Of a stretch of DNA of 64,000 nt, positions 1 to 14,400 are shown piece after piece. The notes under the pieces were generated by a model that searched no databases, was not told the origin of the DNA, and worked only from the letters and a program-made list of their open reading frames with translations. Each line of letters begins with the position of its first letter. The first letter of the stretch is position 1. Location of the stretch: contig BCJC01000004.1 of NCBI GenBank assembly GCA_001600175.1, positions 2,170,001-2,234,000 on the forward strand, given 5' to 3'. This DNA comes from Erythrobasidium yunnanense (Eukaryota > Basidiomycota > Cystobasidiomycetes > Erythrobasidiales > Erythrobasidiaceae). Made by a program: the position numbers and the translations under genes.

Positions 1-345
1 TCTCGAGGAGGACCAGCCTGGATTCTGATAGCCAAGTGGTGAAGCTATGCCGATAGCAGTAATACCAAGCAATATTCTGATGATAACCTGCTACTCCTTT
101 AATCCAGTGCGAACGCTGCCAACGAGGATTGATCGGGTCAGGCACGGGTGAGCCTGGTCGCACAAAATGAGGAGATGAGATGTATAAGACCTGTGTATCT
201 ACAAAGTGTTACAGTTGATGTATAATGATAGCCTTACACTGTCCCTTTACACCCTTTTGAGTCCGGCTTAAGCTGACCTTTGATTCTCACTCTCTCTTCT
301 CTTTTCTTTCTCCCCCCATCGCCCATCTTCAATCCTTCAACCACC
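1..345. other. left edge and ATP2 upstream region
   Basis: No gene was recognised here. The stretch from about 280 to 345 is pyrimidine-rich (CTCTCTTCTC-type runs) and leads straight into the ATP2 start codon, as fungal housekeeping promoters and 5' leaders often do. The first 230 bases show no coding pattern. Confidence 0.4.
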
Positions 346-2744
<2,399 letters not shown>

Positions 2745-3283
2745 GCTCATCGCGCGTAGGTCTCGCCGCCCCTTGGAGCAGGATGACAGATGGCAGTCTC
2801 TACTAGCATGTTAGGAAGACATCGCGCTCGTTGTCGTCCTACTTCACCCTCTCTTCCTGTCATAGTCTTTTTAGTCAATCCGCTTCTTCTCGTTAGAAGT
2901 ATCTAGAAAAACAAACCCATCGTACAACACTGAGATAAAACGTAAAGCTGCTCTTCTCTGAACAAAGTTGCATTACTACAACCTGATTGCTTCGTCTTAA
3001 TCGCATCTTGTCTTCCCATGCATCCAGCTTGTGCTTAGCTATACTTGCAGACACTGGAATCTGGTCTGTAACTTCAAAGACATAACCGTCGACATCCACC
3101 ATTCAACTGTCATGCCCGAGCCTCCGTTGGCCTTATCTTGGGGTCGTCCAAACTTCTCGCGTCACTCGCCCAACCGTCCCCTTCACTGCACATGCGATGA
3201 TGTCTGCCTTGTGTTTCCTCCTCTTCCTCTGTTCTGACCTTATACCATCATACCACTCACACTCTCTCGAATATCCCTGAATA
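2745..3283. other. intergenic region, ATP2 3' side and next promoter
   Basis: No open frame here has coding character. It should hold the ATP2 3' UTR and the promoter of the small downstream gene, which starts after a pyrimidine-rich stretch (about 3205-3235). Confidence 0.4.
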
Positions 3284-3907
3284 ATGGGGCAATTCAGCTC
3301 GCTCACGTCTCGCGAAAAGACATTGTTGGCAGCGAGTCGGACGCTTGACAATGAAGATATACCCAATAGACTCCTCGTTCTACGTGAAGACCTTGAAAAT
3401 GGTATCGATACTTTCGGCGAAATGGAGCATGTTGAGCGGATATCCGCGGCTATAACAAATGTATGGAAGGCCCACTACCAGTTAAACTACCGATCTAATA
3501 TGCAGTTGCAGGCAAGTCGCGTGCATACGTTATCAGTAGAAATGCTGCGATCGCTACTGGAAGAGAAGGTGGATGAGCCTGTCAAGAAAGCCACTTTACA
3601 TATCCTTTCCGGCAGGACCCTCTCCCGGAATACAAATAGGATCGCTTCTCTACTCCAAGAAGACTCGTTCTGGGATCCGCAGGATGCTGCGCGGCATTCG
3701 GTCATTGCGCGCGAAGCAGGGCGGATCGTGGAAGAGCTGGAAGCTCAGGCCAAAGCAATACAGAAGACGTTTAGGGTGAGGTCTCTTAATGTCAATCTGC
3801 GATTAACGTTGACAAGTGGTTAGGCGAGCGATCTGAATAAGCTTAGAGTCGAGAGAGCCCGGCTGACGTTGCATGAGCTAGCTAAGGATGGGCAGACGAA
3901 TGTATGA
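3284..3907 (+). CDS. hypothetical protein with possible N-myristoylation signal
   Basis: I do not recognise a family. Two exons (3284-3775 and 3824-3907) joined by a 48-nt GT-AG intron encode 191 residues. The protein begins MGQFSSL, with Gly2 and Ser at residues 5 and 6, which resembles an N-myristoylation signal. The rest is mostly charged helical sequence with likely coiled-coil stretches, including a final segment rich in Lys, Arg and Glu. There is no transmembrane segment and no catalytic motif that I can see. The start codon is the first ATG after a pyrimidine-rich leader. The splice is supported because the frame without it stops eight codons past the donor, while the spliced frame continues in the same charged helical style. 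Confidence 0.6.
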
Positions 3908-4222
3908 GGTGATAGAGAAGGACACACGGTGTATAACAGCCATATACAGCCCGATAGTGTATTCTAGCGAGTAATTTCAGTCCTGAATCGAAACAGTCTA
4001 CAACCTCCAATCGCGTTCGCAAAGCCTGTTGCGATCCATGACCTATCATTCCAGTCGTACAGCACTCATATGTATGCCCTTAAGGCTTTCTCAAGGCTTT
4101 CTTGACCAATGGAAGTCACGATGAACTCCGCCAACGGTGGAAGGAATCAGCCCGGCCGTTCAGGCACGCCGGCTGCGTTGCACAACGACGAGAATGGTAT
4201 ACGTTTGCGTTCTGGCTTCAAC
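3908..4222. other. intergenic region upstream of tRNA-Leu
   Basis: No coding or RNA signal was recognised between the small gene and the tRNA. Weak open frames in this stretch run on through the tRNA and are not credible. Confidence 0.35.
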
Positions 4223-4330
4223 GCGCGTTTGGCCGAGTGGTTATGGCGCCAGTTTCAGGCGAAGTTCTCACGAACTGGCATGACAATCTACTGGTTCGAA
4301 AGAGCACAGGTTCGATCCCTGTAGCGCGCA
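4223..4330 (+). tRNA. tRNA-Leu (anticodon CAG) with intron
   Basis: A full cloverleaf can be folded by eye. The acceptor stem GCGCGTT pairs with AGCGCGC, followed by discriminator A4330. The D-arm is GCC/GGC around GAGTGGTTAT. The anticodon stem is CCAGT/ACTGG. The anticodon CAG lies at 4256-4258 with purine G4259 on its 3' side. A 29-nt intron at about 4260-4288 sits at the canonical 37/38 position. The variable arm (TTCGAAAGAGC) is long, as expected for a class II tRNA, and the T-arm is ACAGG/CCTGT around TTCGATC. The intron contains a small AGTTC/GAACT hairpin. The tRNA decodes CUG as leucine. No mature-end CCA is encoded. Confidence 0.93.
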
Positions 4331-4346
4331 GATGAATGTTGCAACC

Positions 4347-4351
4347 TTTTT
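4347..4351 (+). terminator. RNA polymerase III T-run terminator
   Basis: A run of five T residues begins 17 nt after the tRNA discriminator base, as expected for Pol III termination. Confidence 0.6.
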
Positions 4352-4448
4352 GTTTGGTTCCCGAAGCTTCTGTCGGGTCGGCGTTTTTTTTAGCGGGATG
4401 AAGAGAGGTGGAAAGATTGGCAGGCCTGCCAGAAACTCGAGGCTTCAT

Positions 4449-5740
4449 CTAAGACGAGAACACCTGCCTAACATTGACATTGATCCTAGTCCCGACCAGG
4501 AAGTCCCTGATCTTTGGCCCGCCCTCCAACAGGCCCTGACCTTCCACTATTCTCGGCACGCCATGGAAGATTCGCCTACTCTGCCCACTCATGATGACTG
4601 CATCTCCGCTCCTCAACATCAGCGAAACAGGCGGTTCGTCTCTTGTCCTCCCACCCGCTAAGAAGATCGCCGATTCGCCTAGCGAGATGCTGACGAGCGG
4701 GCGCACAGAGTCCACTTCACTCTGATCGACATGCGCGGTCAACGAATCGCGGTATTGGTAGAAATTGACGACGCCTGCTTCGGCTTTGTAGTCGGACGCC
4801 CAGGAAGAATAGTCGATCGTGCTCGAGTCGGGGAAGACGGATGACCAGGGTATACGAGATATGCATCGCGAACATGCATCTTTGATCAGGTCAGGCATAG
4901 GCATCGCTGGCTTGTCCCATTTATACGATTTCGTTCCCCACTATCGCGACATCAGCAACTGCTATCAGTGAATGACTTAGGCTTACATGATACTCCAGAC
5001 CAATGATAGTCCAACGAAGCTTGCGTATTAGGTCACTAAGCGGTGTGGGCTTTACAGTATCGCTCGGAACCGGATCCGCTTTCGCTTCTTTCGTTTCCAC
5101 ATTTTCCAAGAACGCCTTTTCGTTCATCTCTGGTAAGTCGACCTGTATGCGCTTCTCGCTCTTTGCTTCAGCAACAGGCTTCGGTTGAAGCTTGTCATAT
5201 CGCGGCTGGACGATATATTCCGGATCTTCAATGTAGGTATGCCACCATCCGTTTGGAGGGACGACATAATGCGTATCTAGGTTGCTGCGACTCTTGTGCT
5301 TTGTAGTTTCGTGAAGACAGGCCTCGATCAGTCGATGCTGCTCAGATATAGCAATGTAGCCAGGCAGGAGGATCAGGCCTAAAGAGAACTGTCAGAGATG
5401 TGAGATACGCAACCGGAGTGTGAAGCTCACCCGGCATATCATCAAAGAGCAATCCGACCTTCTCATCCTGCATTGTAAACTTTCTTATCCTCCACTCTTT
5501 GCCCAATCTATCTGTCCATACACCGTGCATATTCTCACTCGTGTTCTCATCATCCCATTTGATCGTCTTGCTGTTCACACTGAACGCAGCGGACCAATCT
5601 GGTTCAGAAACTCGGTCTTTCCAGTACAATTCTTCGGTCCGGAACGCGTTGTGCTGTTTCGAGGCTTGTAGGATCTCTTTCTCTAAGGCTTGCTTGCGAA
5701 GGCGTTTCAATTGGGCATTGGAGATTGATGTGGTGGTCAT
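4449..5740 (-). CDS. ALKBH1: ALKBH1-type 2-oxoglutarate/Fe(II) dioxygenase
   Basis: AlkB-family oxygenase of the ALKBH1 type. Known members demethylate 1-methyladenosine in tRNA and some DNA lesions in nucleus or mitochondria. Three exons (5740-5431, 5378-4987, 4940-4449) with 52- and 46-nt introns give 397 residues. The catalytic core is in the last exon: the iron ligands HVD (in TAHVDQSE) and the distal His in FHGVPR, followed by the 2-oxoglutarate-binding RxNxxxR motif, present exactly as RINVNVR. The Trp-Gly / Tyr-x-Trp segment WGTKSYKWD spans the second splice junction and is typical of the family. The N-terminal 130 residues are charged and poorly conserved. The gene is downstream of, and on the opposite strand to, the tRNA. 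Confidence 0.9.
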
Positions 5741-5997
5741 GCTGACCCGCCCAGGCTGTTCTGCCGTGAAGCTGTACGTGCGCCTTTCAGGGCCGAATCA
5801 ACGATGCGGGGTTGACAAAGTGTCAGGTATGTGCTCTCAAGTAAGATCGTGCAGTAGGCAAGGGGCCAAAAAACGGAGACTCGGAATGGCCTTTACACGT
5901 TACACGTAAGACAACAGATGCGTACTCAACATTCAAGCTACATCTTGATCTCTTCTAGGTGTGATCCATCTATCAATTTCTACCTATCGGCAGTGCA

Positions 5998-7295
5998 TTA
6001 CTGTAACAGCTCTGTAGCATTGTATCCTACTTGATCCGGAGTCTGTCCGTTCATGAAGCTTTCAGAAGTAAGATTATGCAACTGAGCGACCTTTCGAAAG
6101 GTCGAGCGCCATGTGAAGATATCGTCTAGAGCAAGATCGTCTCTTGACGGAAGAACGATGGCCTTCCCGTTTATATCTGTGTCCCGCCAGGGTTTCCGAC
6201 CGCCTGACATTTGAGGTAATCAATACAGACAGAAGGAAAGAGGTTCGATGCCAAGAAAGCGTACCTGCGAAGTGGATGGCGCGCGCTTTCGGGCGGTATT
6301 TCTTCCAGTACTCAGGCATGAAGACCATTCCGGCGCTGTTTTTACTATATAAGTTGGGGTCCCTATCGTACGGTAGATGACAGAAGGCTCCTACAGCAAA
6401 TTCCACGACATATCTAATCCTAGATAGTCTCCCAAAAAGTAGTTGTTGAGCAACGATTGATCCGCGTAATTCACGTCATAGTAAGTCGCATTGCTAGACA
6501 GTGTGGCCAGAGCATCATAGTCTTGCGTGCTAGGTTTTACAAACATGACTGCGCAGAGTTGTCTCAGCGTATGATTCGAGGGAAACGTAAACCAAGATGC
6601 TCACCCCCAGCGTTGAAGCGCCCTCGTACTGAATCACTACTTGCGCTCTTCTTCTTGACGGTGTCAGGTGCGACTGCGAGCATCGTATCTGACTGGCGCA
6701 ACATGTCAAAGGCGTAGTCTAGACTGCCAACAATCATGATATCGGCGTCTATAGTGGCTATGCGGTCGTACTGCGTCTCGTTCTACAGAGCACAGCTACG
6801 TCAGCACTTGCCAGCCGAACCGTGAGATAAGCAGAGCGAACGCACCCACGCATTGAGCTTTATCAAGCCGGTTGCATAGCGCGCTGTTCCCGGTATTCCT
6901 GGCAGATCTAACACAGGTACACGTTTCACATGCCATCCAAGAGCGTCTAGCGTTGATTCTTCCTCTGGAGACATTGTCATATTCCATGGCGTGTATAGAA
7001 ACCTCTTGCGCGTGGGACTGTGCTGGTCCAGATTGTATGCCAGAACAGCTAGCGCGGGTAGGAAGCCTGGTCCGCTGTACATTGAGAAGATGGCTTCATC
7101 GTATCTGTAGGTTGGGGAGGCACCCAAGATGCTGGATGAAGGTGTGGAAGAAAAGCCAAGGGATTCATGGCTTCTTGAGCCAGCAAGTATATAGCCCGTG
7201 AATACGATAAGAAAGAGAAATAGAATGAGGTGCAGTCTATCCCAGCTGGCCAGAAAACCCGACCGTGTACTAGACGCTGTGATCACCTTGTGCAT
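5998..7295 (-). CDS. type II membrane glycosyltransferase, GT8-like
   Basis: Looks like a Golgi glycosyltransferase related to GT8 (glycogenin/galactinol synthase type), which transfers a sugar from a nucleotide-sugar donor. The N-terminus has one signal-anchor helix (LHLILFLFLIVFTGYILAG). The domain follows, with the nucleotide/metal DxD motif in ATIDADIMI, then FNAGVMFVKPS across a splice, DQSLLNNYF, and the C-terminal AIHFAG/GRKPW block. Exons read are 7295-6846, 6782-6605, 6548 to 6265 and 6203-5998. Within the third exon the frame must change between NNYF and the downstream block EFAVGAFCHLP. The break lies at or near an A5 run on the plus strand (6434-6438), and one extra base there would give a continuous product. 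This may be a consensus error rather than a real lesion. The acceptor substrate cannot be told. Confidence 0.75.
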
Positions 7296-7796
7296 CTCTC
7301 GTGCATGACAAGCAAGTCGGGGTATCAGACTGGACTGAGGTTATGGAAGATTGAGTTGTGGGACCAAAGTGTAAGTTGACATCATGTGAATTGTCCCATA
7401 ACTATCCTGATCCCAATCATGGCATGCTGCGGCGAAGACGCGTTCGCGTGATGAATTTGACCTTTTCAAGCCTGAAGAAGCGATCATAGGAAAGAGGATG
7501 AGATGCTGCTGCTGGTGTTATGATCATGCGGCTGCTTCTTACGTGCCCATTAGTTGGGTGCAAGATGCCTTTCGGATAAGATGAGACCATGGTTTATGCG
7601 CCCGCTTGACTCTAGAGGCCACCCGGCCCGTCCAGCCTGACATGTATCTGCGCGACTGCCCTCCTTTCAAGCTATCTTGGCAGCCATCAACGCGATTGGT
7701 CTTCTTTCGCGCTTACTTCATCCCGATCGACAAGCGGAGAGACTAGCTACACATTCGTATAATACGTAACAACAGCATACTTCTCCCTTGCAGTAG
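7296..7796. other. intergenic region
   Basis: Promoter side of the glycosyltransferase and 3' side of the SUZ-domain gene. No convincing open frame or RNA gene was seen. Confidence 0.35.
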
Positions 7797-8670
7797 TCAT
7801 ACTTTCAGCTCTTGCATCTTATCATCCAGGTCCTTCGACGCGGGCGCCGGTGCAGGTGAAGGTGAGTGAGAACTCCTCGCAACAGGCTTAAACTCCGTCG
7901 CAGCAGCACTTAGTGCCTTCTTAGGCTTTGACCTTCTAGCTGTATTGAATCCCTTCTCTCGCTGCAGGTCTTTGGCAGTCTTGTTCCCGCCTGCCGACTG
8001 AGCGGTTGCCGAGGGTGGGTTGACAGGTTCGCGCACTAGTGTCGTAGCACTCGTCGCTTTGTTGCTGTTCATCTGTCCTCGCGCAGCTGATGCAGGTCTC
8101 TTGATCGCAGCTTCGGATTCGCTGTTCTCAGCCGAGCTAGTCGCAGCAGAAGACGCAGCAGCCTTCTCTTCGCCGAATATCCTCGTCCTAGCTTCTTTAT
8201 AAGCCTTCTCCCTATCTCGCATCGTCTTGGCAGCGGCTGCAGCTGCAGCTTCGGAGTTGGGAGAAGTGGAGCCTTTATTGCCTGTAGTACTGCTTGGCCG
8301 CTTAAGGATCTTTAAGGAGGGCATGAAGGCTTGTGGTGGTGGAATACCGCTGGGAGAAGAAGAGGAGGAGGACCCATTGTAGATGTAGCTCGAATGACCA
8401 GCTTGAATAGAGCCGGTCGCAGATGGGCCCAAAGACAGCGAGTTGTTGCTGGAATCGAGCATTAGCAATGTATTATTATACAATAGATGTCAGTATGCAC
8501 GCTATCTGCCAGAGTCGAGCATTGCTAGCATTGCTGTCGGCGGGCGTTGCAGAGGGTCTAGAGAAGTCGTCCTAGAAGCACAGGAATCAGTCAAAAGCCA
8601 GATCAATACCTCCTCTATGCTTTCTTACCGTATCATCATCATCCCATGCATCGGCGATGGCGCGAGGCAT
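7797..8670 (-). CDS. SUZ-domain protein, SZRD1-like
   Basis: Three exons (8670-8629, 8571-8501, 8448-7797) give a 254-residue protein. It begins with an acidic tryptophan motif (ADAWDDDD) like the N-terminus of SZRD1. It then carries the SUZ signature: LKILKRP near residue 73 and REKAYKEARTRIFGE about 30 residues later. SUZ domains bind RNA and are found on mRNA-regulatory proteins. The rest is Ser/Ala-rich, with a basic C-terminal part containing a second conserved-looking block (REKGFNTARRSKPKK). The first ATG of exon 1 is the only one that places the acidic segment in frame. The second intron was placed with donor GTGCAT, the only phase-2 choice that continues the frame. Confidence 0.75.
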
Positions 8671-9461
8671 TGGGCTCCATCCAGAGCAAACGAGGTGTCG
8701 AGCGAGAAGGCGAGAAGTCAAAAAAGCAAGCAGGTCTGACAGTCGCCAACAGTCGCGAAATACGTTAAAGCATCGCGAATAAACCTGTGAATATGAAACT
8801 AAGACTTGCAAGCTGCTGCGACCGTCTTCATCGCGCGTCTCGTGCAAGACTGGTCCTCGAGCGAGAAAACGCGAACAAAATCGCAATGGGAGAGCTGGCA
8901 GCGATAGTTCTCAACATACTGGATTGAGCTGGCCCTATATACATGCAAGAAAGAACATTCGCCGAATGCTGGCAGACTCGCTTCAAGGTGCAGCTTCAGA
9001 AGTCGACGCTCCTTCTGGCGATATACCGACACAATAGCAGCCCATATGCTATCATAGATCAATCTGATGCAGATCAACGTGGACTCTCAATTACAAACGG
9101 ATCGTCGGTACACATGGAGCTCGGTGGACCTCCTTCCTCATTCGCAGATGCAGCTGACGGAGCTCCCATTTGGGCGAAAGACGAACAAGGAGTACATCCA
9201 CCGACGATCTCTACAATACTGCACATTCGGTGCCGCTGTGTTGATAGTGTCCGCGCTTACCAGACCTGACGTATTCTATTTCTGACACTGCCCTTGCCTT
9301 TGTCGGCGACAGAGTCGTTCGACATATATGGACAGCCGCTGATCCATACAGTATCACGCGGTGCATTTACTTTGCAAGTATATAAGCAGCTGTCGTTCTC
9401 CTTTCCTTCTTCTCTTTCCTTTCCACATCTCCACTTCATCTAAGAAGAAAGAAAGAATATC
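8671..9461. other. shared upstream region of two divergent genes
   Basis: About 790 bp lie between the divergent SUZ-domain gene and the RDS1-like gene. Overlapping weak open frames here have no recognisable motifs. A pyrimidine-rich tract with TCTTCTCTTTCC-like runs (about 9395-9440) precedes the RDS1-like start. Confidence 0.4.
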
Positions 9462-10638
9462 ATGCGCGTCTCCACTGTCATGTTCTTCTCAGCTCTCTCA
9501 GGTGTAGCTCTAGCAGCACCTTACTCTCCCTTCCCTCTGTCGGACGGTTTCCCCTCTCCCAATGCCAACCAGCTCGAGTCTATTGGCAAGGCAGCTGGAG
9601 GCTACCTTCCCAATGGTGCTCTGCCCACCAGTCTCTCAGACACAGCTACAGTCACTCTCCAGCTCATTGCTCTGAACGAGATCTTCGAAGTGGCGTACTT
9701 TACAGACTTGGTACAGAACATCACGAATGGAGTGTCTGGATATGATCAGGCCGGTAACTTCGCACTTAAGGCACTGACTGCGATCAAGAACGTATGTCAC
9801 TATCGTTCAACAAGTCACTATATATCGTGCTAATACAGGCTCTCGTCTTCGCAGCAAGAAGAGCTCCATGCCATCGGCGCCAATGCTATCCTAGCAAGTG
9901 CCGGCAAGCCCACGATCAAGCCGTGCAAGTACAACTTCCCCGTATCTTCCTACAACAGTGCCATTGCGCTCGCCAACACATTCACCGATGTCGTTCTGGG
10001 AGTCCTGCCTCAAGCACAGACTGTGTTTGCCAAAGACGGCGGACAAGAGCTGGGACTTGTCAACCTCATCGGATCGATCATTGCTCAAGAGGCACAGCAG
10101 GATGGATGGTACAGAACAGTCCAGGGAAAGACCCCCTCGGCTGCTCCATTCCTGACCACCGAAGGTCCTTCATTCGCGGTGAGCCTGATCGAAACACGCA
10201 CCTAGTAAGTTGGCCCAAGGCTGAGATCGGTCGATGTTACAGTTCACCTTCCTCCAGAGTGTTATCGTTCCAGGCTCATGCCCGAACATTGACCTGATCT
10301 CCAAGAACATCCCCACATTGAAGGCCCTCAACGTCGTCAGCGGCGCCAAGGCATACGACAGCACCGTCACCTACAGTGTTTCCGGCCAAATCGACTCTTC
10401 CAAGTACTCCATTGTCTACATTACAGGACAGAACCTGCCCCTTACTGTCCCCGTCTCGAACGTCTCGTACAAAAACGGAGTATCTACTTTCGAGGCATCG
10501 CTGCCTTTCGACAGCAAGAACTTCGCAAACGGCCTTACGATCGCTACTCTTGTAGACTGCACTGGCAAACAGTTCAGTAGCCTCAGTGAAGTAGCGGCAA
10601 AGGCAGTCTATGGACCTGGCATCATCGAGCTCAACTAG
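9462..10638 (+). CDS. secreted ferritin-like domain protein, RDS1/LsdA-like
   Basis: Secreted fungal stress/sexual-development protein of the RDS1 type with a ferritin-like fold. Three exons (9462-9791, 9855-10178, 10243-10638). The first 18 residues form a clean signal peptide ending at ALAA/APYS. The four-helix domain is recognisable from three segments: LIALNEIFEVAYFTDLV, QEELHAIGANAIL right after the first splice, and NLIGSIIAQEAQQDGWYR near residue 200. The acidic/His residues in these helices are those expected to line a metal site. The C-terminal half is beta-like with a possible disulfide pair (CPN and DCTG). Known relatives respond to glucose, ammonium or stress; the enzyme activity is unknown. 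The single ATG after the pyrimidine leader fits as start. Confidence 0.85.
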
Positions 10639-11403
10639 GGTAGTCAATGATGGCAGTAGAAGTCTACTCGAAGGACAGTCATAGTCTAACATATTCAATC
10701 TGTACTTCATTCTATCACAATCTATCACCTCGATGTATCAGTATCCTCACAGTCTGGATTCCATCAATCACTTGTTATCCGCCTCATTACGGCACTTAGC
10801 ATTTGCCGAAGAAGAAGAAATAGATTGACGAGACCGACGCAACCTTCACACAGCTGTTGCTGCTCTATTTCAGAGACACAGCTGTCTCGACGCGTACTGT
10901 TTGGCGCGTCGCTTTCTCACACAGAACACACAAAGAGCATTTTATGGCTCACATATAGGATCGTAAATCAATGTAGCATTGCTTCGCTGTTGGCCAGTGC
11001 GCTCACAACTCCTGGAAAATGGCCTGGTCGCCAGCGTTTCGAGGGCTGTTCTGCGCAGCAAGAAGAGGCGCAGTGTGTACTTCTGAGTTGTTTTCAATAC
11101 ACATTCAATATCAATATCGATATCGTCAACCTGATCTTAACTGATTTCTGCGTCTCATCTTTGACCTCTTCGACGTTTCGCCTTGCCCGCTCAGTCCTCG
11201 AAGGTCACCTCTCACTCAAGGCGATTCCTTCAATTTCAAGTGCTGGGCCACGACAAGACCGTATAGAAAACACAACCCACACTCATTAGATACAACAACA
11301 ACAAATCGTTGCGATTCAGCCTGGTCGTGGGCGTTTTCGGCCTGCGAAAAACGAGCGAAGTCCAGGCAAACAAGCACCCCATTCCTCGACCATATACCCA
11401 GAA
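10639..11403. other. intergenic region and MSB2 5' leader
   Basis: No gene recognised. The part next to MSB2 contains A/C-rich stretches (ACACAACCCACAC, ACAACAACAA near 11270-11305) typical of an unstructured 5' leader. A long leader is plausible for a regulated signalling gene. Confidence 0.4.
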
Positions 11404-14400
11404 ATGCAGCAGAAGCGAAATGGACAAGCTACTAGAAGGAATATGCGGACGGGCGTGACGGCCTTACTCGTCGCTGTCGTCGCAGCTGGCTTCGCGGCTC
11501 CCGTATCAGCTCTCGATACCGGGCGCTTGAGCCCTTTCCAGAACGTGGAAAAGGGCCCAAATGTGCATGTAGGACTCGCACAAGGCTCTACGCACGTCAA
11601 TCATCGCCGGACAAGGGCGTTTGGCTCGTTTCACAACCCAAGAAACGCCGGGCCCGCAGCAGATGGAGAAGTGACTAGGCGCCAGCAGAGGAGACAGCAG
11701 AACGACCTCGAGGCTATTCTGGATGATACGATACTTCAAGATGCGCTTGACTCGCTGATAGAGAGTGAAGATGGAGATTTGGACGGCGATGGGACCATAA
11801 CCAGCGGGAGCGTGAGGCGCACATCAACCGTCACTGCGAGATATACCACAACAGTAGGAGGAGAAGCAAGTAAGTACACATCTTCTGCAGCTTCAGGCTC
11901 TCTTGTCGTCTGCCGGTCGAGAGATGCAGCCTGGGAATTCAGACTGAACATGCTGATACGTCGTTCGCAGGCACCGTTACACGCGTCAGCACCATCATAG
12001 TAGTTCCTACACCATCAGCCTCATCTTCTGCAAGCCCATCATCGCGCGCGACTGTCCAATTGGCAGCTTCCTCCCCATCTTCGTCTTCTCCGTCGCCCTC
12101 TTCAGCACCGGTCTCAAGAGCGCCTCTCACCGGCACCAACAACGGCGACAGCAGCATTAGCACTCGATCAACTCCTTCCAACACAGCTTCGCTATCAAGG
12201 GAGACAGTAGAGCCAGAAAGTACCTCGTCGTCAAGGACCTCCTCAGCCTCATCTTCCACAAGGAGCACTTCCGAAGATGCACCTCCGTCTTCGTCTGCGT
12301 CATCTTCGTCAAGATCATCCTCGTCATCATCGACAAGAGCGCAGGAAGAAGAAGAGACCAGCAGCACTTCACGATCCTCAAGCTCCGCCGCTTCTTCGAT
12401 TCCGCAGACTGCCGAGGAGACCCGCGAACCCAGCTCATCTACTCGATCTTCGACTGCAATTCCCAGCTCGACCTCTGCTAGGGAAGTGGAGAGCTCTATT
12501 TCGCCAAGTAGCACGGAATCGTCTTCGACCGAGGAAAGAAGCAGTACCTCCACTTCAGCTTCCCGAACGAGCACAACTGAAGAGCAGGAGACCAGAACAA
12601 CCGTCGTGAAGCCCGTAACTACTTCATCTACACCTTCCTCTTCACCTTCCACAGCAGCTGAGTCTACGGTCGCCTCGACGAGTGAGCCAGCGACTGTTTC
12701 CGGTACTTCAAGAGAAGAGATCAGTAGTAGCTCAACAGAAGCTAGCACTCAAGTCAGCTCCACAGACAGCGTGCCTTCTTCTTCAGCTTCTTCCGGCACC
12801 ACGAGCACAAGGGAGAGCACTACCGCTGCTGAAGAGGCGCAGACGACCGGCACGTCCGCTGCGGAATCGACTACAGCAGCCTCTGAAGCCACAACAAGCA
12901 GTAACGCCCCTTCTAGTGCGACTTCTGCAGGCCCTTCGACTGTCGAGAGCGTTTCTCGCGCTCCTCTATCGCCATCTTCGGTCGCTTCGAGCGAGACTTC
13001 CCAAGCGTCCTCCCAACCATCTTCACCCTCTTCAGCAGCCGACACATCTGCTGCCACAAGCTCGACACCCGTCAACCCGATCGAGAGCCTGACCTCTTCG
13101 CTAGCATCGCAAGTCTCGTCTGCAATCAGCGAGATCGTGCCGACTGTTAGCAGATCCTCACTTGTCGAAGGTCCTTCTTCAGTAGCCTCGAGCGTCGAGT
13201 CGTCTGTAGCTTCAACTACTGTCGGCGAACCTGCACCTCCTTCATCGTCGCAAGTCAGCAGCGGCGCTTCTTCCAATGTCGAGAGCTCTTCGATCAGTCA
13301 AGGCAGCTCGACTATCACTTCTGGCGGATCAAGCTCTACACGAGTCTCCGACAGTGGCTCGTCGAGCTCTTCCTTCGTGCAACCAACCTCTCGACCCGAT
13401 GAGACCGGTACCAACCAGACGAGCATCTCAACTGGCCCTGAGCCAACTTCGAACAATCCTACCTCAGGAGGAGATTCACCTACTTCTACCATTGTAACAT
13501 CCGAGCCAAGCTCAAGTACCAGCGTCTCGGATGGCAATACTCGTCCGGCGACAAACGGAACAGAGACAAGCTCTTCGTTCATCTTGCAACCCACTGATGG
13601 CTCATCTAGCACTGCCTCCTTCTCATCTAGCAGAGAGGTAGAGTCCTCTTTCACTTCGACGTTCGTCAGCGATGGTAGCACCTTCACATCTGTCATTGTC
13701 GGCGCGAACGAAACAAGGACCTCTTCAGCTGGCGAGACCTTGATCACTTCGTCGCCGTCTGCCAACGCATCTGCAACGGTAACAGATGGCGAGTCTTCTA
13801 CCGATACTCAAACAACTTCAACCTCCGAGTACGTGCTTCACCCTTCAAAGCAGGCTTATAGAGTACTAACGAACTACGTATCTTTCGCAGCTTCTATTCC
13901 TTCGTGCCGACTTCTTCGCTGCTTGCTGCACCAAGCCATAGCACGACCGACATTACGACTACCACCGAAGCTCCCGATGCTGAACAGACTTCTGCTCCTG
14001 GCGCAAGTGCGAGCACTACGCCCGCCAATGCTTTCCCATCAGAGTGGCCAAGTGTAATCGTGCCAGTCAACGCTGCGACTAGTTTACCCAAAGGCTACAG
14101 CTTAATCAGCCTCCTCTTTTCGGACGCCCTCTCCTGGGCATGGCTTTTGCAGAACTCTGATGCATCGGCTCAGGTGTTCGCATACATGCCTCCTCTCATC
14201 TCCGATACCGTAAACATCAGCAGCTCGCAAGTATACACCGACAGCTTGGAAGCCTACCAGCCTGAGAAGACCAGAAACTCTGCGGATATCCTGGCTGTCT
14301 ACTTGGCGTATATCCCATCCACCCACGTCGATGCTCTTTCGGCTGCTGTCAAAGCGCCCAATAGTCCTTTCTACAAGCAGTCCTCCGGCATCGCAAGAGA

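Noticed and set aside
6240-6255. GGTTCGATGCC resembling a tRNA B-box
   Set aside because: No cloverleaf can be folded around it; it lies in an intron of the glycosyltransferase.
11939-12748. Long minus-strand open frame opposite MSB2
   Set aside because: Low-complexity Ser/Thr codons of the mucin read backwards give Val/Glu/Leu-rich nonsense without motifs.
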